Shown: positions 27,115-41,400 of the stretch, piece by piece
How the letters are laid out: each line of letters starts with the position of its first letter
Position numbering within the stretch: position 1 is the first letter of the stretch
Source: Heliocidaris tuberculata
Taxonomy: Eukaryota; Echinodermata; Echinoidea; Camarodonta; Echinometridae
Length of the DNA stretch: 64,000 nucleotides
Reading direction: 5' to 3'
NCBI GenBank assembly: GCA_025618425.1
Contig: CM046832.1
Coordinates: 27,470,675 to 27,534,674, forward strand
Position numbers and translations under genes: made by a program
Notes under the pieces: generated by a model
The model's database searches: none
Seen by the model: the letters and a program-made list of their open reading frames with translations, nothing else
What the model was told of the DNA's origin: nothing

Positions 27115-27235
27115 TTTATTTATTGTTTAATATAAACAATAAATAAATTATTTATTTTCATTTATTGTTCTCCTGAAGAAGACGCCAGGGAGCGTCGAAA
27201 ATTTGAGTAGAAAAATAAAATTGGCCACAATGCAT
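27115..27235. mobile_element. Possible Penelope-like or other retroelement 3' remnant
   Basis: A perfect 14-bp stem (tttatttattgttt, loop aatat, complement; 27115-27147) is followed by ctcctgaagaagacgccagg and gagcgtcgaaaatttgag. CCTGAAGAnGrCG...CGTCGAAA is a motif I associate with 3' parts of Penelope-like elements; that link is from memory and weak. Confidence 0.3.
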
Positions 27236-27296
27236 TACAAACGCTAATAGCAGTTTTCTTTGAATTTGTTTGAGCCGATACGTGAAACCTTAACAT

Positions 27297-27299
<3 letters not shown>

Positions 27300-27331
<32 letters not shown>

Positions 27332-27357
27332 AGAGAGAGAGAGAGAGAGAGAGACAA

Positions 27358-27393
<36 letters not shown>

Positions 27394-27394
27394 G
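27300..27394. repeat. TA then GA composite microsatellite
   Basis: (TA)n to about 27329, followed directly by (GA)n with one interruption. A 22-base or longer G run follows at about 27449-27467. Confidence 0.95.
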
Positions 27395-27735
27395 TTAGGG
27401 GTAGTGGCGTAGCGTGGATTTAGTCATTAAGGGAGCACTGGTATAATGGGGGGGGGGGGGGGGGGGGAGGCACTAGACTTACCAGGATGATGAAACGTGA
27501 ATGAACAAGGCTGTCGAGTTACGTGACGGTGTGGAAGGGTTTTGTATCATCTCCTGTTCATATTAGCTTCCCGTCTCCCTTTCTTTCTCTCTTTGTGTCT
27601 CTTGTCCATTTTTTTTTTCTTTCACCATTCCACCTGGAGGGGACACTTGCTCCTTTGTGCCCCCGAAGGTGCACCACTGGGAGAGAGGGAAAAGGGAGGG
27701 AAAGAGAGATAGAACAAAATATTTGGATTTTTTGA

Positions 27736-27746
27736 GGGGGGGGGGG

Positions 27747-27784
<38 letters not shown>
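27736..27784. repeat. G run and GA microsatellite
   Basis: A G run of about 13 followed by (GA)n. Open frames across it on both strands are low-complexity. Confidence 0.95.
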
Positions 27785-27788
<4 letters not shown>

Positions 27789-29132
27789 AAAGAAGGTGTG
27801 CGAACGCACAACGCGTCATACCCAAGTTCTCCCGCGGTGTTTGTAAGGGGAAGCAATCGAGGCCTGGACAGGATGCATCTGCAGTGTCGACGGGAAGAAC
27901 TCGGCGCCACGCTGGCTGTGAGACGCTACAATAGCGTGCAGATGAGCGACCTAGCAAGGAAACCTGAATGGTTCCGAACCTCACACAATACTGTTATGAG
28001 AAGGCAACGAAAAAACAAAAGAGACACCCACCTTGAGAATAGTAATGTCTGAAGGTCTTTTGTTCAGTTCACCTGAGAGATTAAAGATCGCGCTTATAAT
28101 GACTTTGGTATGCTCATTATGCTGATCACCCAATCCAGGAAGCTGTTCTTGTTCCGATTTTTCTCTGGGTTCAAAACCATGTAGAACAATAAAGTGGAAA
28201 TAGAAACCAATAAGAAATAGTTAAATGGGAATACATCATTATAATACATCACATCTATACACCAAACCGCGACATTTCAGCTTGAAATAATCAAAGCAGA
28301 CATAATAATACCACGAAAATGAAAAAAAAAGAACTTAACTTAATACAGGTCTTTGTAGATGCTTGTGGAAATTGCATTCTAAAATTTTACTGTGCCAACG
28401 ATGTAGTTTGGCACAGATTTTTCTCACAAATCTCAAAGAACTGTATTTTTGTCTGGCAAAAAAAAAAAAAGGGGGGGGGGGAAAGAAACAAAGAGTTGAG
28501 CAATCACACCTCTCATGGCTGCCTTTTGAAGGGCTTCTAATTAAAAAAAAAGAATATAAAAATATATTTCTCAGCGTTGGCTGAGATTAGAAGCCATAGT
28601 TTTTGAAAGAGCGTCCTTTAATCGGTAGACGGTGAAACTCCTGTTTCCAGGGCGTATCCTGCCGGTATGGACACCCGGTGCTGTCCCGACACAAGATTCG
28701 GTCTTAGTCAGCTCAAAAAACACGGTAGGACAGCCAACTTTATCGTGGGAAAAACAATCAGCATTTTGACAGAATCAAGAAAAAAAGGGACTTTGATGAT
28801 CACTTTTTTTTAAAGTGGAAAAGGAACATGTATTGTTTTAGGGCATTGTATATGCCACGTGTCAAATTGTTTGGCAGGGTTTTCGTACACTTTATTTTTA
28901 CGTAGACTTGTCAAATGTATTGCAAGAGCTACTATGCAATCCAATCTGATGACATATTTGGTTTCTTCATTTTTGATATATTTTCAAGAAAATAATTTTA
29001 ATTTTAAATACGCTCATCACGTCTGCTTTATTCATCGTAAAAAGAAAACAAACAGCACTAAATATCGTACTGGTATCCTAAACAAATAATAAGGATGAGC
29101 ATGATCAAACATCAAACTATATCAATAGGTTT

Positions 29133-29162
29133 CTTGAACTTGAACTTGAACTTAACTTGAAC
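29133..29162. repeat. CTTGAA hexamer tail-like repeat
   Basis: Four to five copies of cttgaa, one interrupted. It could be the tail of a - strand retroelement or a plain minisatellite. Confidence 0.4.
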
Positions 29163-32100
29163 TTTCAAGAAGCAAAATCAGGAATGGTTAAGGAGTAATG
29201 TTGATAATGAGAAAGTGATATAGACATGGTGAGAGAGAGAGAGAAAATATGTAGGGACTCCGAGATATGATAGAGAGGAATTGGACGTATATGAAATGAG
29301 AAACAAATATAGCTAACTACATGATACCGTTTTAATCCCCCCCCAAAAAAAAAAAACAACAACAACAACAAAAGAAAAACAAACAAAAATTTGAGCAAAA
29401 AATCATTTCAAAAGACCAACAAGTTTGGAATTTGGTGCGCTTTGCACCTCAGTGCAGTGTCGCCACGGATCGAGTTGCAAAACATTTGGGCTATGGAATA
29501 GCAAATGTGGAGCATGCGTAAAGAATACCATTCTCCAAAACACCCTCCCATGTTCCTTCTCCAACGCCGTTTTTGAAGAAATCCTCCCAAGTCATTCACA
29601 TCTATGCTTAAGGATGGAGGTAACAAAGGTTACATAGTAAGATTCTATGGTTACAATGTTTTATCGTTGTGTAGCATTGTGAGAATTTCTTAGCGTCGGA
29701 AAGCGCGATGTTGTGTTACTATACTGTGATGAGACCGCGTACGGATACAAGTGAAATTCTTTGTTTGTATGTGGTTACAAACCTATTTCAAATCCGTCTA
29801 ATATCCTATACGAGTAGGAATAAACTCTGGGTTTTTTTTTTGTTGCTTTGGATTGTGATTGTATTGCAGTATAAGCATATGAGTCTTTCTCCTGATTTCA
29901 GATTTGTAGATAGTTTTCATGAACGTGTGCAAAAACCTTTCACCTTTGAACTTGTTCGAAATGGAAATAGAGAAGAATGTGAACATTTTGAGTTAACGTC
30001 TTTACTTTATAGAATATTTTGAACCACGTGACCATAATAGGAAAGGACATTATTGGGATTCGTCCCATTTTCTGACATGATTTTGAAGGCAGTGGCCATC
30101 AGAATACCACACTGCCAACACTTTTTTGTTGTTGACATCTACCATTATTTTTTTTCTACCATGATCATGACATTATACCTCTATAATTCACATCCGCGAA
30201 TAAGCTAGAGGTTGGATGGGGAATGAGAGAGGGAGAAAGATGAGGAGAGCATGTGAGGGTGATTCATAAATGCAATGGTGTAGCGACAAGAAAAACGGAG
30301 TGTTAATTGCAATAATTCAAAAGATATTCTTCGTCGTTGCTGAGAACTTAATATACATTTCACGGCGCTTTAAAATGTGACTGCATCTTGAGATTCAAGT
30401 TGTTCGGGCTCTGTCACATTTATTGCACCGACTTCTACATGTTCTAAGCGATCATGAATGATTTACTTTAAAAAAAATCACCGGAAATCATTTCAGCTAA
30501 CGTCTATATGGCTGTCATTCTTTTTGTGCATACTGGTATATTAACATCTAAGGAAGACGTATTGATTACGTAATAGTGTGTATAGACTGACCGCTGAACG
30601 ATGCAGACAAATTCTGCCTTCTCGTGCCGTCATCACGGGCTTCGCAGCTAATCTTTAGATTCTTATAGCTCATTACTGCAGTTATTCCACGCAAAGAAAT
30701 GAAGTTGAAATTCTTTTAGGGCATCGAGTATATCTAGAAAAAGGGGCAAAGGACCGCTCGCCGAATACAGAGAATCGGGACTAATATTTGATCAAGATCA
30801 GTCGCATGTTGTTTCATACAGAGTCGAATCAATTAAGTTTATACCGGGAGATTTACCTTAATCCCACACGTGTAAATTCGTGGGGGTATTCACCTCCATC
30901 CATACCATACCCAGTTTCTTCCTATACTGGCCCGGCTTATCTGAGCAGAGCTTTTCTGCTCTCATCCTCAGTACACACCTTGAATTTTTCATTTCTCGTG
31001 CTCTACAGTGCCTAGATCTCTTTCACTTGCAATATTTTGAGTCAACAGTCGAGTTAATACGGCAGCACGCCTCTGGGGTGACCAGCGTCGTTTTGGAATA
31101 TTGAGTATAGTGGGAGAGGGGAGGGTTGAAACTTGGATAATAATGTTATCATTATACATACTCATATATCTTTATTCTTGCCTTGTAAATGTCTAATCAT
31201 TGTTTAGCTATTTGCCGTACATGCATTGTGATAACTGCCATCCATCCAATGTTGTATAGAAAATGACATTAACCTAATAACGATACTCCAATAGGGTTTT
31301 GAACAGTAGCAGTTTCCGCTTTCCCTAAAATATATTTTAGTTTCGCTTCCGAAATCCAGCTTATAATCAAGAGCATGTGAATTTTGTTGTATCACTGTAC
31401 ATGTATTAAATCTCTTTCATTAAAAAAAACCAAAACAAAACACACACACACCAATGATTGCAAGCATTAACTGCAGTGATAACTTATGTGCTTGAATCAA
31501 TCCCAAATAGGAGAGGTTGGTTGTCCCCTATCCCCCCCCCCCCATTTTCTTCGCCCCTCTGCGTAAGAGGATCGAAGCTTGCTCGCCAAGAAGATCCCAT
31601 CCTGCGACAACGACACTTCACTTCGGAGCGAGGTGAAACCGAAGAAGATGCGATCTTGGCATTGGGGAGGGTAGGAAAATACCCCAGTGATCGGGGCGCG
31701 CTGTTGGGAAAACATCAAATTGTTACAATCCAAACAGTGCACGCGCTACGCCGACCCGATGGGCTCTTCGTCGTCTCTCAACACTTTACTTATATCATGT
31801 TTGCTTTGCAGCCTGGCTTGGAGAGAAAGAAAGGATGGGTATATAGGTGCAATCAGGGCTGGTGACTGTTTGGTTGGCCATTATCTTTGTTCATCACTTT
31901 ATCATGATCGAAATGATGTACGGTACATAAAAACAGAGCGACATGATTTCTTTGCACTTATATTCGTGAAGAAGTGAACGATCGTATAAAATCACCATTA
32001 TATCATACTAATTATAAATTGTATTGTAATGTTAGTTCAAAAGTGGTCTTAGTATATCAGTGACATCAAGTAGATGTAGTTGATAAACGTTCATGGAGAT

Positions 32101-34815
32101 ATTTAAGAGCCCTTTCAATTAGCATGAATCTTCCGGAAGCAAATGGAACTAATGATGTGAATGGGAATTGTGAAACGCATGTTATCTGCCAAAGGTTTAA
32201 ACGACAAAGAATAACATGATTACATTCAGTGATTTTAAACGGTTTATGCAGCTCATTTTGCAATCTTTGTGCGCCCTTTCGTCTGCAAGCTAAGACAGTC
32301 ATAACCGTTTTCAGCGCTCCCTTCATTAGGGAATTATGAAAAAGGGCAGAAACAATGGAAATATAGAATTGAATTTCACGGAAATCGCTGGATTCGAATA
32401 TTTTCATCCAAACGTCGACAGGTTTTTGTTCCAGGGGTCAAAATGTTAACGTAGTTTTTCCTCATGATAACCGACTTGAAACAATGTTGTTGTATCACTC
32501 CACAACGGTGACCATAAATCATGGGAGATCAACCGAGGAAATATTCCAAAGAACAAGAGATTTCCTTCGAGTCTTTACTAAACTACTACAGGAACTTCAC
32601 GTGTACAGACCTTGGATATGATATTACGGCCCGTATAGAAATAGGAAATAAAATATAGCTTGATATTTTGAGTTATTTCCGTCTTCGACCGGACGAAACC
32701 TTTATGAGATAAGGTTCAGAATTATTCAGAGGCTTTGTGTGTGAATATTACGATTTGTATACTATAGTATTCTACGCGGGCATACATCTAGAAACTGTGC
32801 AATCCTAAAAGTAAAAGAATAGCGGGTTTTGATACCCAAATGTCCTGTTAGAAACATCTCAATAAATTTCAAATTAAATTATAGTTATTAATTTATGGGG
32901 CTCTTCAATTCATATTTTTTGTGTTGCTGTGAACGGGCTTTTTAAAACATCAATAACAAAGGGAGTAAAATGCCGTAGACAAAATTGAGATAATTCTGTG
33001 TTTTTTTTGTTTTTGTTTTTTTAAATCCAAAGTTTCTGGAAATATTTCCCGTTAAATCTTTATTAGTTGTAGACAATATGACTGCGTCAAAAATCGAGGT
33101 CTTGGTTTATTCGTCGGATATCTATTCATAGCACAAGAAACTGCTCAAGTTTCGAATCGGATCTGGTTAACCTCTTTTTTATTCTTCAATATAACAGAAT
33201 CTGATAAACGCGCGTAATATTTATTTCTTCTATAAATACAGTCATTTTAAATGTTAATTCTTGTATTGTATCCCCAAGTTTTGGATTATGATCTCAAGAA
33301 TGATAGACATTGCATCATTGCGCTCATATACGCAGCTTAATTAAGAGCAACATTTAGTCATGTTTGTTAATCATGTGAAATGATGGATAGAAGAAGAATA
33401 AGCCGCAGGGATGGAGTGATCAGACTTCCATGACGAAATCCAAATCTTTTTGGTAGTGAAGGATACTGGCGGTAGCTGTGTAGCTGGATAATATTTCAGC
33501 TTGTTGGATCTCTCTGCTAAATAGAGCGTAAGCTAAAAATTGTTACATTTTGAAGTGACCTCATACCATGTACACGTTAGTACATTTCTCTGCATACATC
33601 ATGCATACAGAGGTTCTCAGGTTGTCATTATTTCTAATGGTACGACGAGCGTACAACTTTTACCTTATTCTAGAAAAATAACCATAGTTTTACACAATAT
33701 CCTCACATGGGCAAAGCCAACCGCACACTATACGATCGACTGCGATCCGATTTTTGAAATAAATCGCGATAATTAATATGGACATTAATTTAAACAAATA
33801 AAATCTACCAGATTCAGGTTCTGAACAATAATACGAATACTAAACATAGGATTGTGGTGCGCTGTCATCCATATTATAACCGGAATAAAGGCCTAATCAG
33901 TTCCAAATCGTAGAAAATCGTAGAAAATCGTAGAACTGATCTGAAATCACTACGACTCGGAGCCGATTTGGGCTTTCCTAAGACTAGAAAGCTCGAAATT
34001 TTTGATTTTACTATCTGTATGACTATTTAGAACCTCATTCAAAAATATTTTATGTGTTTAAATAGTTATATCAAATCTTATTACATTTTCTTCTGAAATC
34101 GGATCACAAACCGATCGCATATAGTATGCGGTGGGCTTAAAAGCGCAATCTTTAGAAATTAGTGTTCAGACTTCATTGTTGGTTTTGTTTCGTATCCATA
34201 TGCTTAAGAAATCAGTGATTATCAGATTATGCAAGCGTTTTTTTTGTTTTGGTTTTTTTTTGTGTTTACGAAAAGCACAATTCTCAAAAGAAATATTCAA
34301 CAAAGATCCTAAGCTTTTTCATCAGCACATCACACGATCTTATCATGCATCTTTTTGCGACTCTTGTGCATGGAAAGGGTAAGGGCAAGGGCAAATCTAA
34401 ATTGGACTTGAAGTAAACCATGGCAGCTGTTTTATTTTGGGGGACTCCTGGTTGCCGAATCGTATTGATTTCGAGGATCCATGCTAAGCATATCATCCAC
34501 CTTGTAAACGCCCTATCATTGAACCCCATCTACTGTACTCGACTATAGGAAACGATGCTGCTATGTTGATTGTGGATGATGTGGAGGTTGATGTTGATGT
34601 GGTGACCAGACACACGCTCACATTTATTCCGGCCTTTATTTCATCAAAGGTTGTAGGTTAGCATGGTTAGGGTTCGGATTGCGACTGGGTTTTAGGTAAG
34701 GTTTAGGGTTAGAAAGTATAGTGTTGGGTCTATAGTTGAAGTTAGGGATGCGGTTGATATTACTCTTTAAAAAAAAAGGGGGGAAAAAGAGGATTTTCTC
34801 TTTGTTTTCACTCCC

Positions 34816-34970
34816 CCGGAAGTCACGTCAGTGACCACTTGTTTAGGAGTGAATATCGAGTAAATATCGAGTGCTCTCTCTCTCTCTCTGTGTCTCCAAT
34901 AAGTGAATTTTCACTCTATTTTCTCTATATTTTTACTCTTCCGGGGAGTCACGTCAGTGATCACTCGTTT
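34816..34970. repeat. Paired GTCACGTCAGTGA repeats
   Basis: ccggaagtcacgtcagtgac at 34816 and ccggggagtcacgtcagtga at 34941 are direct copies 125 bp apart, both followed by cact(t/c)gttt. A CT tract and two aatatcgagt units lie between them. Confidence 0.6.
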
Positions 34971-36476
34971 TATTTGTTTTTGTTTTTACTAATAGAAAGT
35001 AGAAAACGACTCATTGTCATCGAAGCACGTATTGTTCAATCGGTATTATCAGCTATCTACCTTCCCTTACTACCCCTATCACTGAATGTGAACCCAGTGA
35101 CACTCAGCTTGGAAACAATGTTGATTGCGGGTGATGTTGGGGTAGATGGTGGGGATGATGATGGGGGATAGATGAACGGACAACAGATGGATGGATGACT
35201 GGATGATCCGGTCGAGTGGGAGAGACGAAGAAGACTTGTGATGAAAGGTGAGCAGGTGAATACCCATCTCACCCTACCTCACCGCTGTGATTCACTCGTG
35301 ACGAATATCGCTTCGGATGGCGCTACAAATTTGTTTCAGGCATTGGATAGCCTGACGGACCGACCGCCTTCCTTGCCTTTCATTAGTTGTTATGTGAGTT
35401 GACGAGGTATCGTTGGCTGAAGTCGCATACTCCTGGCCAGGCATGACATAGGCATATGTACTGCTACTAAATAAAAAGTACGGTATATATTAAATGAATG
35501 TGTACTCGTTTTATCTTCTGGGCCTCGAACGGAGGGGTGGGGGATATCGTCTTAGCCCCACCCTGGTTTCGCCACTGCAGTTTGTTTCAAGGTGAAATAT
35601 GGGATTTTAGTGTTGAACAAATACCTCGCAGTCCAGTGTCCAATACCGTCTCTTCCGAGATTTCCAGTATCATTCGTAAACTCTTCAGTTTCTACTCATA
35701 ATATCACACCAATTCCATTACAGAAGGAAATATTTTTCAAAAATTAAATTAACATTTAATGATATGAAGATTTAGGATTGAAGTACAGTTTACAACCAAC
35801 TAAACGTCGCATGCAGGTCAAATACCGAACATAAAGGTCTAAGCCCTACCCGGGTTTTTCCTTGTACCCGCATGACTCTAAAAAGCGATTTATTACTTAA
35901 AAGGCTATATATCGTTTATTTATTTGAAATAATAATATGAATGTATTATGTGATATCATATGATATCCTATATGGGATACAGTGATGACTGTATGATACA
36001 CCTTGCTATGACACATCATGAAGTGAGATACCCCCTTGTGTGTAATGATACTCGGTGTCATCTGCCTATGTATACATCGTCAAAACTCTAGTATTACTTG
36101 GTTGGAGCAGGGGTTCGGTACGCGGTCACTCTCCGTCATCTAAGCACTAGAACTCGACCCATTTACATTTCGTGTTATTTCATTTTTCCCCTTTCTTTTG
36201 AGTAGCGTAGTAACCATGGTAACAGGGGTACGAGCTTCAGTTTCCTCAGAAATGAAATACATGTAGAAATGAAAAAGAAAAGAAGAAAATAAATAAATAA
36301 TTATAATAATATTTTTTTTAAAATGAGAAAGAGATAGAGAGGGACAGAGAGAATGACAGGGAAGGGGGGATAACATGGGAAAAATGTTGAAACGACCCCC
36401 TTCCACGCCACTCCATCCCATTTACTGGATGGCTGTTCTCGCATGACACCGATAACCGACAGCACGCCACTGGTAC

Positions 36477-36500
36477 TTTTTTTTTTTTTTTTTTTTTTTT
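36477..36500. repeat. 24-base T run
   Basis: Homopolymer about 150 bp upstream of the Mox exon 2 acceptor; not the splice polypyrimidine tract itself. Confidence 0.9.
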
Positions 36501-36651
36501 ACCTTACGGTATATTAATTATTTTTCTTTGTCCATCGGAACGGGTATAATGCGAGTGTTATTAGCTTTGAATAAAAAAAATTACAGTAATTAATTTTGAA
36601 CAGAGTAAAATAAATATCAATAACCCATATTTTCATCTTTTCCATTCACAG

Positions 36652-37081
36652 AGGTCACTTGGCGGATCTGGGATGTCGCTACCCAGTATGCCCTACCACT
36701 CGGCTACATCAGGGGGTGTCCACCACCCCCATCAAGCCCCCTCCCACCACACCCAATTCCAGGACTGGAGCTCGGCGGCTTCGGCAGCGGGTTCACGTGG
36801 GCTCCACTCCGGGGGCGTCGCCCCTCACACCCCAGCTTACCGCATCTACCCCTCCGCGCACCACACCCCGACACACACCGACTACATCTCCACACACGAC
36901 CTGGACATTCTCAAGTCATCGGGGACCGGGATAGGAGGAGGAGGTGGAGGAGGAGGGGGAGGTTCACCCCCTGTGACCGCATCCAGTCCGCCCATTGTAT
37001 CGCCCACGGCATTGGGACATCACCAGGCAACGACAAATTGTGCAGATGATCTCACGATAAAGGGCAGTCCAGATAGCAATG
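36652..37081 (+). CDS. Mox: Mox coding exon 2 (His/Ser/Pro/Gly-rich region)
   Basis: An acceptor (tccattcacag) precedes AGG TCA CTT GGC. The exon encodes residues 33-175 plus the first base of residue 176, and ends at a phase-1 donor (AATG|gtaggt). The product is rich in His, Ser, Pro and Gly: HHPHQAPSHH near residues 57-66, a lone Trp in FQDWSS (about residues 68-73), and ten consecutive glycines at 127-136 encoded by mixed GGN codons. Vertebrate MEOX proteins also have a His-rich region and a Trp in this segment (NWH), so the Trp may be a weak hexapeptide-like relic; that is an inference. GC content is far above the flanking introns. The exon ends with GSPDSNG, and the Mox linker continues in exon 3. 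Confidence 0.93.
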
Positions 37082-38279
37082 GTAGGTTTAAATAATTTAA
37101 CATGGATGATGGTATACCGTCATAGCCTTGGTATTAATTTCATCTAAAAGAAGAGGAGGGGACTATATTACCCACTTATGTTTCATTTCGAAATATTATT
37201 AGGTCGTCTTTCTCAGGATACTTGTAAGGAAATTGACAACAGTGTGTCAATTATGGAATCGTTTGGCGCTTCTTCGTCGGATAAACATAACGGAATAATA
37301 ATTATGATATAAATTAATGCTGATGCTTAAATGGTGAATTTTGAAGTAATTTAAACACATTCTCTCAACTTTTTGTTCCCATGCAATCAGCGTTTATAAA
37401 ATTGGAGCGTTTGCTCCTCTCTCCTGGAAAAGAGACAAAAAATTGTTTGTCATCTAGAACTGACAGAAAACATGCATGCAAACCTATTACACAGAGGTGT
37501 TGTTAATTGTTTTCTGCCACTAATGATTATTCCTCTACCAACTTCTTCGGTTGCGTGCGTGCAATTAATAGTAACCTCTAGGGGCTTCCTCAGTTTAAAG
37601 AGTTGTATAAAAACACATTGTCCTCATTTAGGAAATATAGATTATAGTTAGTATTTTAATTGAGCGATATACCGTGTAACGACCAAGACAAGCTTTCTCA
37701 TACCTCTATGATTCGACACATCGTATATAAAACAAAAAAGAAACACTGTATGTCACTAATTAATTCCATATTTACGTCAAAAGCAAACTATGTATGTACA
37801 TCTACATAACAATATCGGTGACGTGGGGGTGGGGGCAACTTATCTTGCATTTTACATCATCTATTTGATCTAGTGCTAATTCCTTGGCAGAATTTTTGTT
37901 AAAAAGCATTAAAAAAAATGTATCTCATCAAGTATTTTGTACCATCAAGGCGTCAAGCGAATCGGAGTTTTAGGCGGAATTCGACATTTCCGTAAAATTT
38001 TACGATACGGTGATTAAGAACCAATCCTATTACGGCTATTATCCAAACAAATTTAGCCTTCATAAATTCGCCTACCCCTATGAATCTTGTGAGACTTGTG
38101 GAACCACCTGTTCCAATACTAAGTGAATGCGGAAAGGAAGTCGAAACATGGTAGTAAAGAATAACGATGAAAAATCAACTCCCAGTTGGTGAAGTGTAAT
38201 CTCCCAAGTTCCAAATCCCTCGAGAATGAGTGCCAATGATTTTGATTGGTCAGATCAGTGGCCATGGTGGCTGATTTTT

Positions 38280-38487
38280 GTTTGGGTCAAGTATACATTG
38301 TGCCCCCCTTTTAGAACTGATAAACTTTTTTTTTTTTTTTTTTTTTTTGCTTGTCAGAGAATTCAGGAGAAAAACTGGACCCAAAAAATCTGATAACCCT
38401 TTTTTTTTTTGCTTGTGAGAAATATTCCCGGGGATTTGTGTGCCCCCCCCCCCCCCCGTTTACAAAATCCTGGATCCGCCCCTGGGT
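38280..38487. mobile_element. Transposon end-like fragment
   Basis: Two related segments with long T runs before gcttgt(c/g)aga, a C run, and the end acaaaatcctggatccgccc. The complement, ggcggatccagg, resembles a terminal motif of widespread cut-and-paste elements. No partner end is obvious. Confidence 0.35.
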
Positions 38488-41400
38488 CAGATATTACATC
38501 ATCCTCTGCGCAGGAGCGTTTAAAGTGGCGCACCTGTCATGCCATATCAAGTTGCTGAAATTACATGTCGTAAAGTCTGGTCTTGTGCGATAAAGCATTC
38601 CCCCCGTTACCGCGAACGAAAATAAAGAAATCAATTTTGAAGCAAAATTTCGATTTTCATTTTCGTTTTAGATTGACGATGCGCACGAATTTATTTATCG
38701 ATTAAGATAAATAATTTAGGACTGAACAAGACATAAAATGAATGTATTGTTTATTTCGCAATTCTGTAACCAACATGGATTTGTTAGTAGTAATATAGAT
38801 GTAATGCCCCCCCCCCCCCGGTCTCATGTTCATATCAAAATGATGAAGTTGGTGAACCTGGTATAAATTCCCGAGGAAAAACATCTCGAAAAGTGTTCCG
38901 TATTTTTTTTTGTTTAAACCCCGAATACGATAGTACTTGTAATTCAGATTCAGATTCGGATTTATTCTCCATTTTCAATCATATTAGCATATGTGTAGTG
39001 CATATCATGAAATAAATACAATAACAACAGTGATGTTTTCTTGTTCACATATCTGAGACTTCTGAGTACCTAATTAAATATCAGTATAAGTAAAGTATAT
39101 GATGCACAAGTTATGACCTAAGGGATATTTCTTTAAACGGTAGGCATGTTTAAAAGCAAAGCTTGTATTATTACATGTCCAGAAACTTACATAACTCTAC
39201 CAAGATTGGGTCATTCATTAATATTATTTTCATAAAGCATCTTTACAAATAATCAGATGTTGATAGGAGGGGATTAAAAAACAACGAAATCCGTGTTTTG
39301 TGGATTGCATATCCTACTTGATTACCATGATTCCTTTATCTGTGGTAGGGTCCATGCTTTATCGAACCACGGAAGTGAATGTTTGATGGGAGAAACAAGT
39401 AAAGTATATTCAAATTTATCCAAACACTAAACGAAAAGAAAAACAAATGCGTGACCATAAGACCTAGTAACATCACCGGGAACTTCGTGATGATGACAAA
39501 AATGATAATAATAAGGGATAGAAGAGATATAGAAATGAAAAATGAGTTGTCCGGCTCGGTGTCACAATCAATTCTCGTTCGATATCAAGAAATATAGCCC
39601 AGACAATGAACCGTAGCCAAGGGTTACGATCCGAGAAAATACCGGAGCAAATTTTTAACGAGTCCCTTAACGATTTCGGTTAAAGCGCGGACCAAACGAG
39701 AATAGATATCTTTCCTTGTATTTATTGGGCTGATTGAACATGGAGAAAGTGGAAAAACAAAGCGTGTAGCGTGGTCAAAATATGACACACTGTAGCAGGA
39801 AAATTTTAACATAGTAATTTAAAGGATAAATAATAAGCCGTTCAAAATGTCCCCCCCCCCAAAAAAAAAATGAAAAAAATGAAAAAATGAAAAAAAAAAA
39901 ATGATATGATGAAGAAAAGAAGAGGAGTATCAAGGAGGAAAAATATAAGGTAAAATAATAGAAGGTTTTTTTTTTAATAGTCAGCTTTATTACTAATAAA
40001 GCACGGGAAATGGTTCGAATCTTATCCTAACATGAAATTCAAGGGAAAATCTCTACGTAAATAATCTCGATTGCGGGGAAGGGGCCTTTAATTTTCCTGG
40101 CTGGAGTGGTGCCCTAAGTCTTGCCGTCAGCCATAACTCATCCCATCCGACCTGAACGATACCAACCCTCTACAGCCGTTAATCATAAGCCCCCGAGCCC
40201 CCCCCCCCCTTTCTAATATTTTACCCCTTATTTCTTTCTTTCATCCCCCAAACCCCAGTTCGGTCAGAAAATAATTGGAGCGCATTCCCCCTTGGTTTGC
40301 CTGTACCTAGATTTCTGACATCTTATTTTCATGTTTAGTTGGTTTGAGGAGTTTTAAGGGAGATTGAAGAGCAGGATGTCAGATAAATGACTGGAAAAGG
40401 ACTAGTTTATCAAGGGATGTATAAATCAGTTATCGCTGGGATGTCGTATCTTGTCAGAGGCATATGTGGAACGTGCTATGTGTTCGTCTGAAACTAAATA
40501 ATTTGTGTTGATCTGCATTATCTGTTGGTAGTTTATCATGAAACCATACAGCGCATCAAAATCCTAGCTTCATGATTCAGTCGATATACTGAAATAGGGG
40601 CCTATGCCTTCATGGGGTGGGGTTCAGGTGGGGTTCAGGTGGTAGGTGGGGCAGTTTACTTAAGTTTACATGCATGCATGAAAAGTAAAATTAGTGATGA
40701 TTTCATATAATTATCATTATAAGTGGTGAAAAAGATGCATTACTAAAACATTCGTAGAAAAGCGAAATATAAGGGGTCAACATTTAGATAGAATGATTTT
40801 CAACTGTAAATGTGGTCATACTAACATGGAAGGATTATTTCAAAGAATATTTGAAAGTATATATATAGTGTAGCAGGATACGGCCATTTAAATTCTGATG
40901 TCCTGCTTTATTTCATACCGCAAAAATGTGATAAAATGAATTTTCCTGTTGTACTATTCAGAAAAATAATCTAGCAATAAGTTAACCAGGTATAGCATGA
41001 AAAAAGGAGACATAAGCCTCATGCTGCTGATTTTCTCTTCGAGTGTTTTGCTATCGAGTCGAAACTGAACCTCGAAACCATTACTAAAAGCTTGACCGTG
41101 ACTAGAATGGAGTCATGATGTGGTTGCCCCCCTTATGACTTTAAAATCTCCGGCATCGACCTCTATATGGCCGGACTTTAAATCATTATGATTATTTACG
41201 ACCCACAGATGGACGTTCGAGCAGATGAACAGGGAGTGGAAGTCCACAAAACGTCCACAAAACGAAGCAGAAAACGACCCGTGTTATTAGAACAGATTGG
41301 TCAATGTTGGTACGGGCATGAATATCCGTGGTACGGGTAAAGATGCGGATCAACAAATGACAAATACACGTATATGAGGAGTGCAAGTCCTGGTCAGACT

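Noticed and set aside
27558..28052. Several open frames of 83-131 residues on both strands
   Set aside because: They run through a GA microsatellite; the non-repeat parts match nothing I recognise.
31458..31865. 135-residue + strand open frame
   Set aside because: Contains a proline run from a C homopolymer and is overlapped by a - strand frame; no domain seen.
34656..34720. Telomere-like ttaggg/gtttagggtta strings
   Set aside because: Only a few degenerate units; not a telomeric array.
40012..40022. ggttcgaatct resembling a tRNA B box
   Set aside because: No A box at the right distance and no cloverleaf can be drawn around it.
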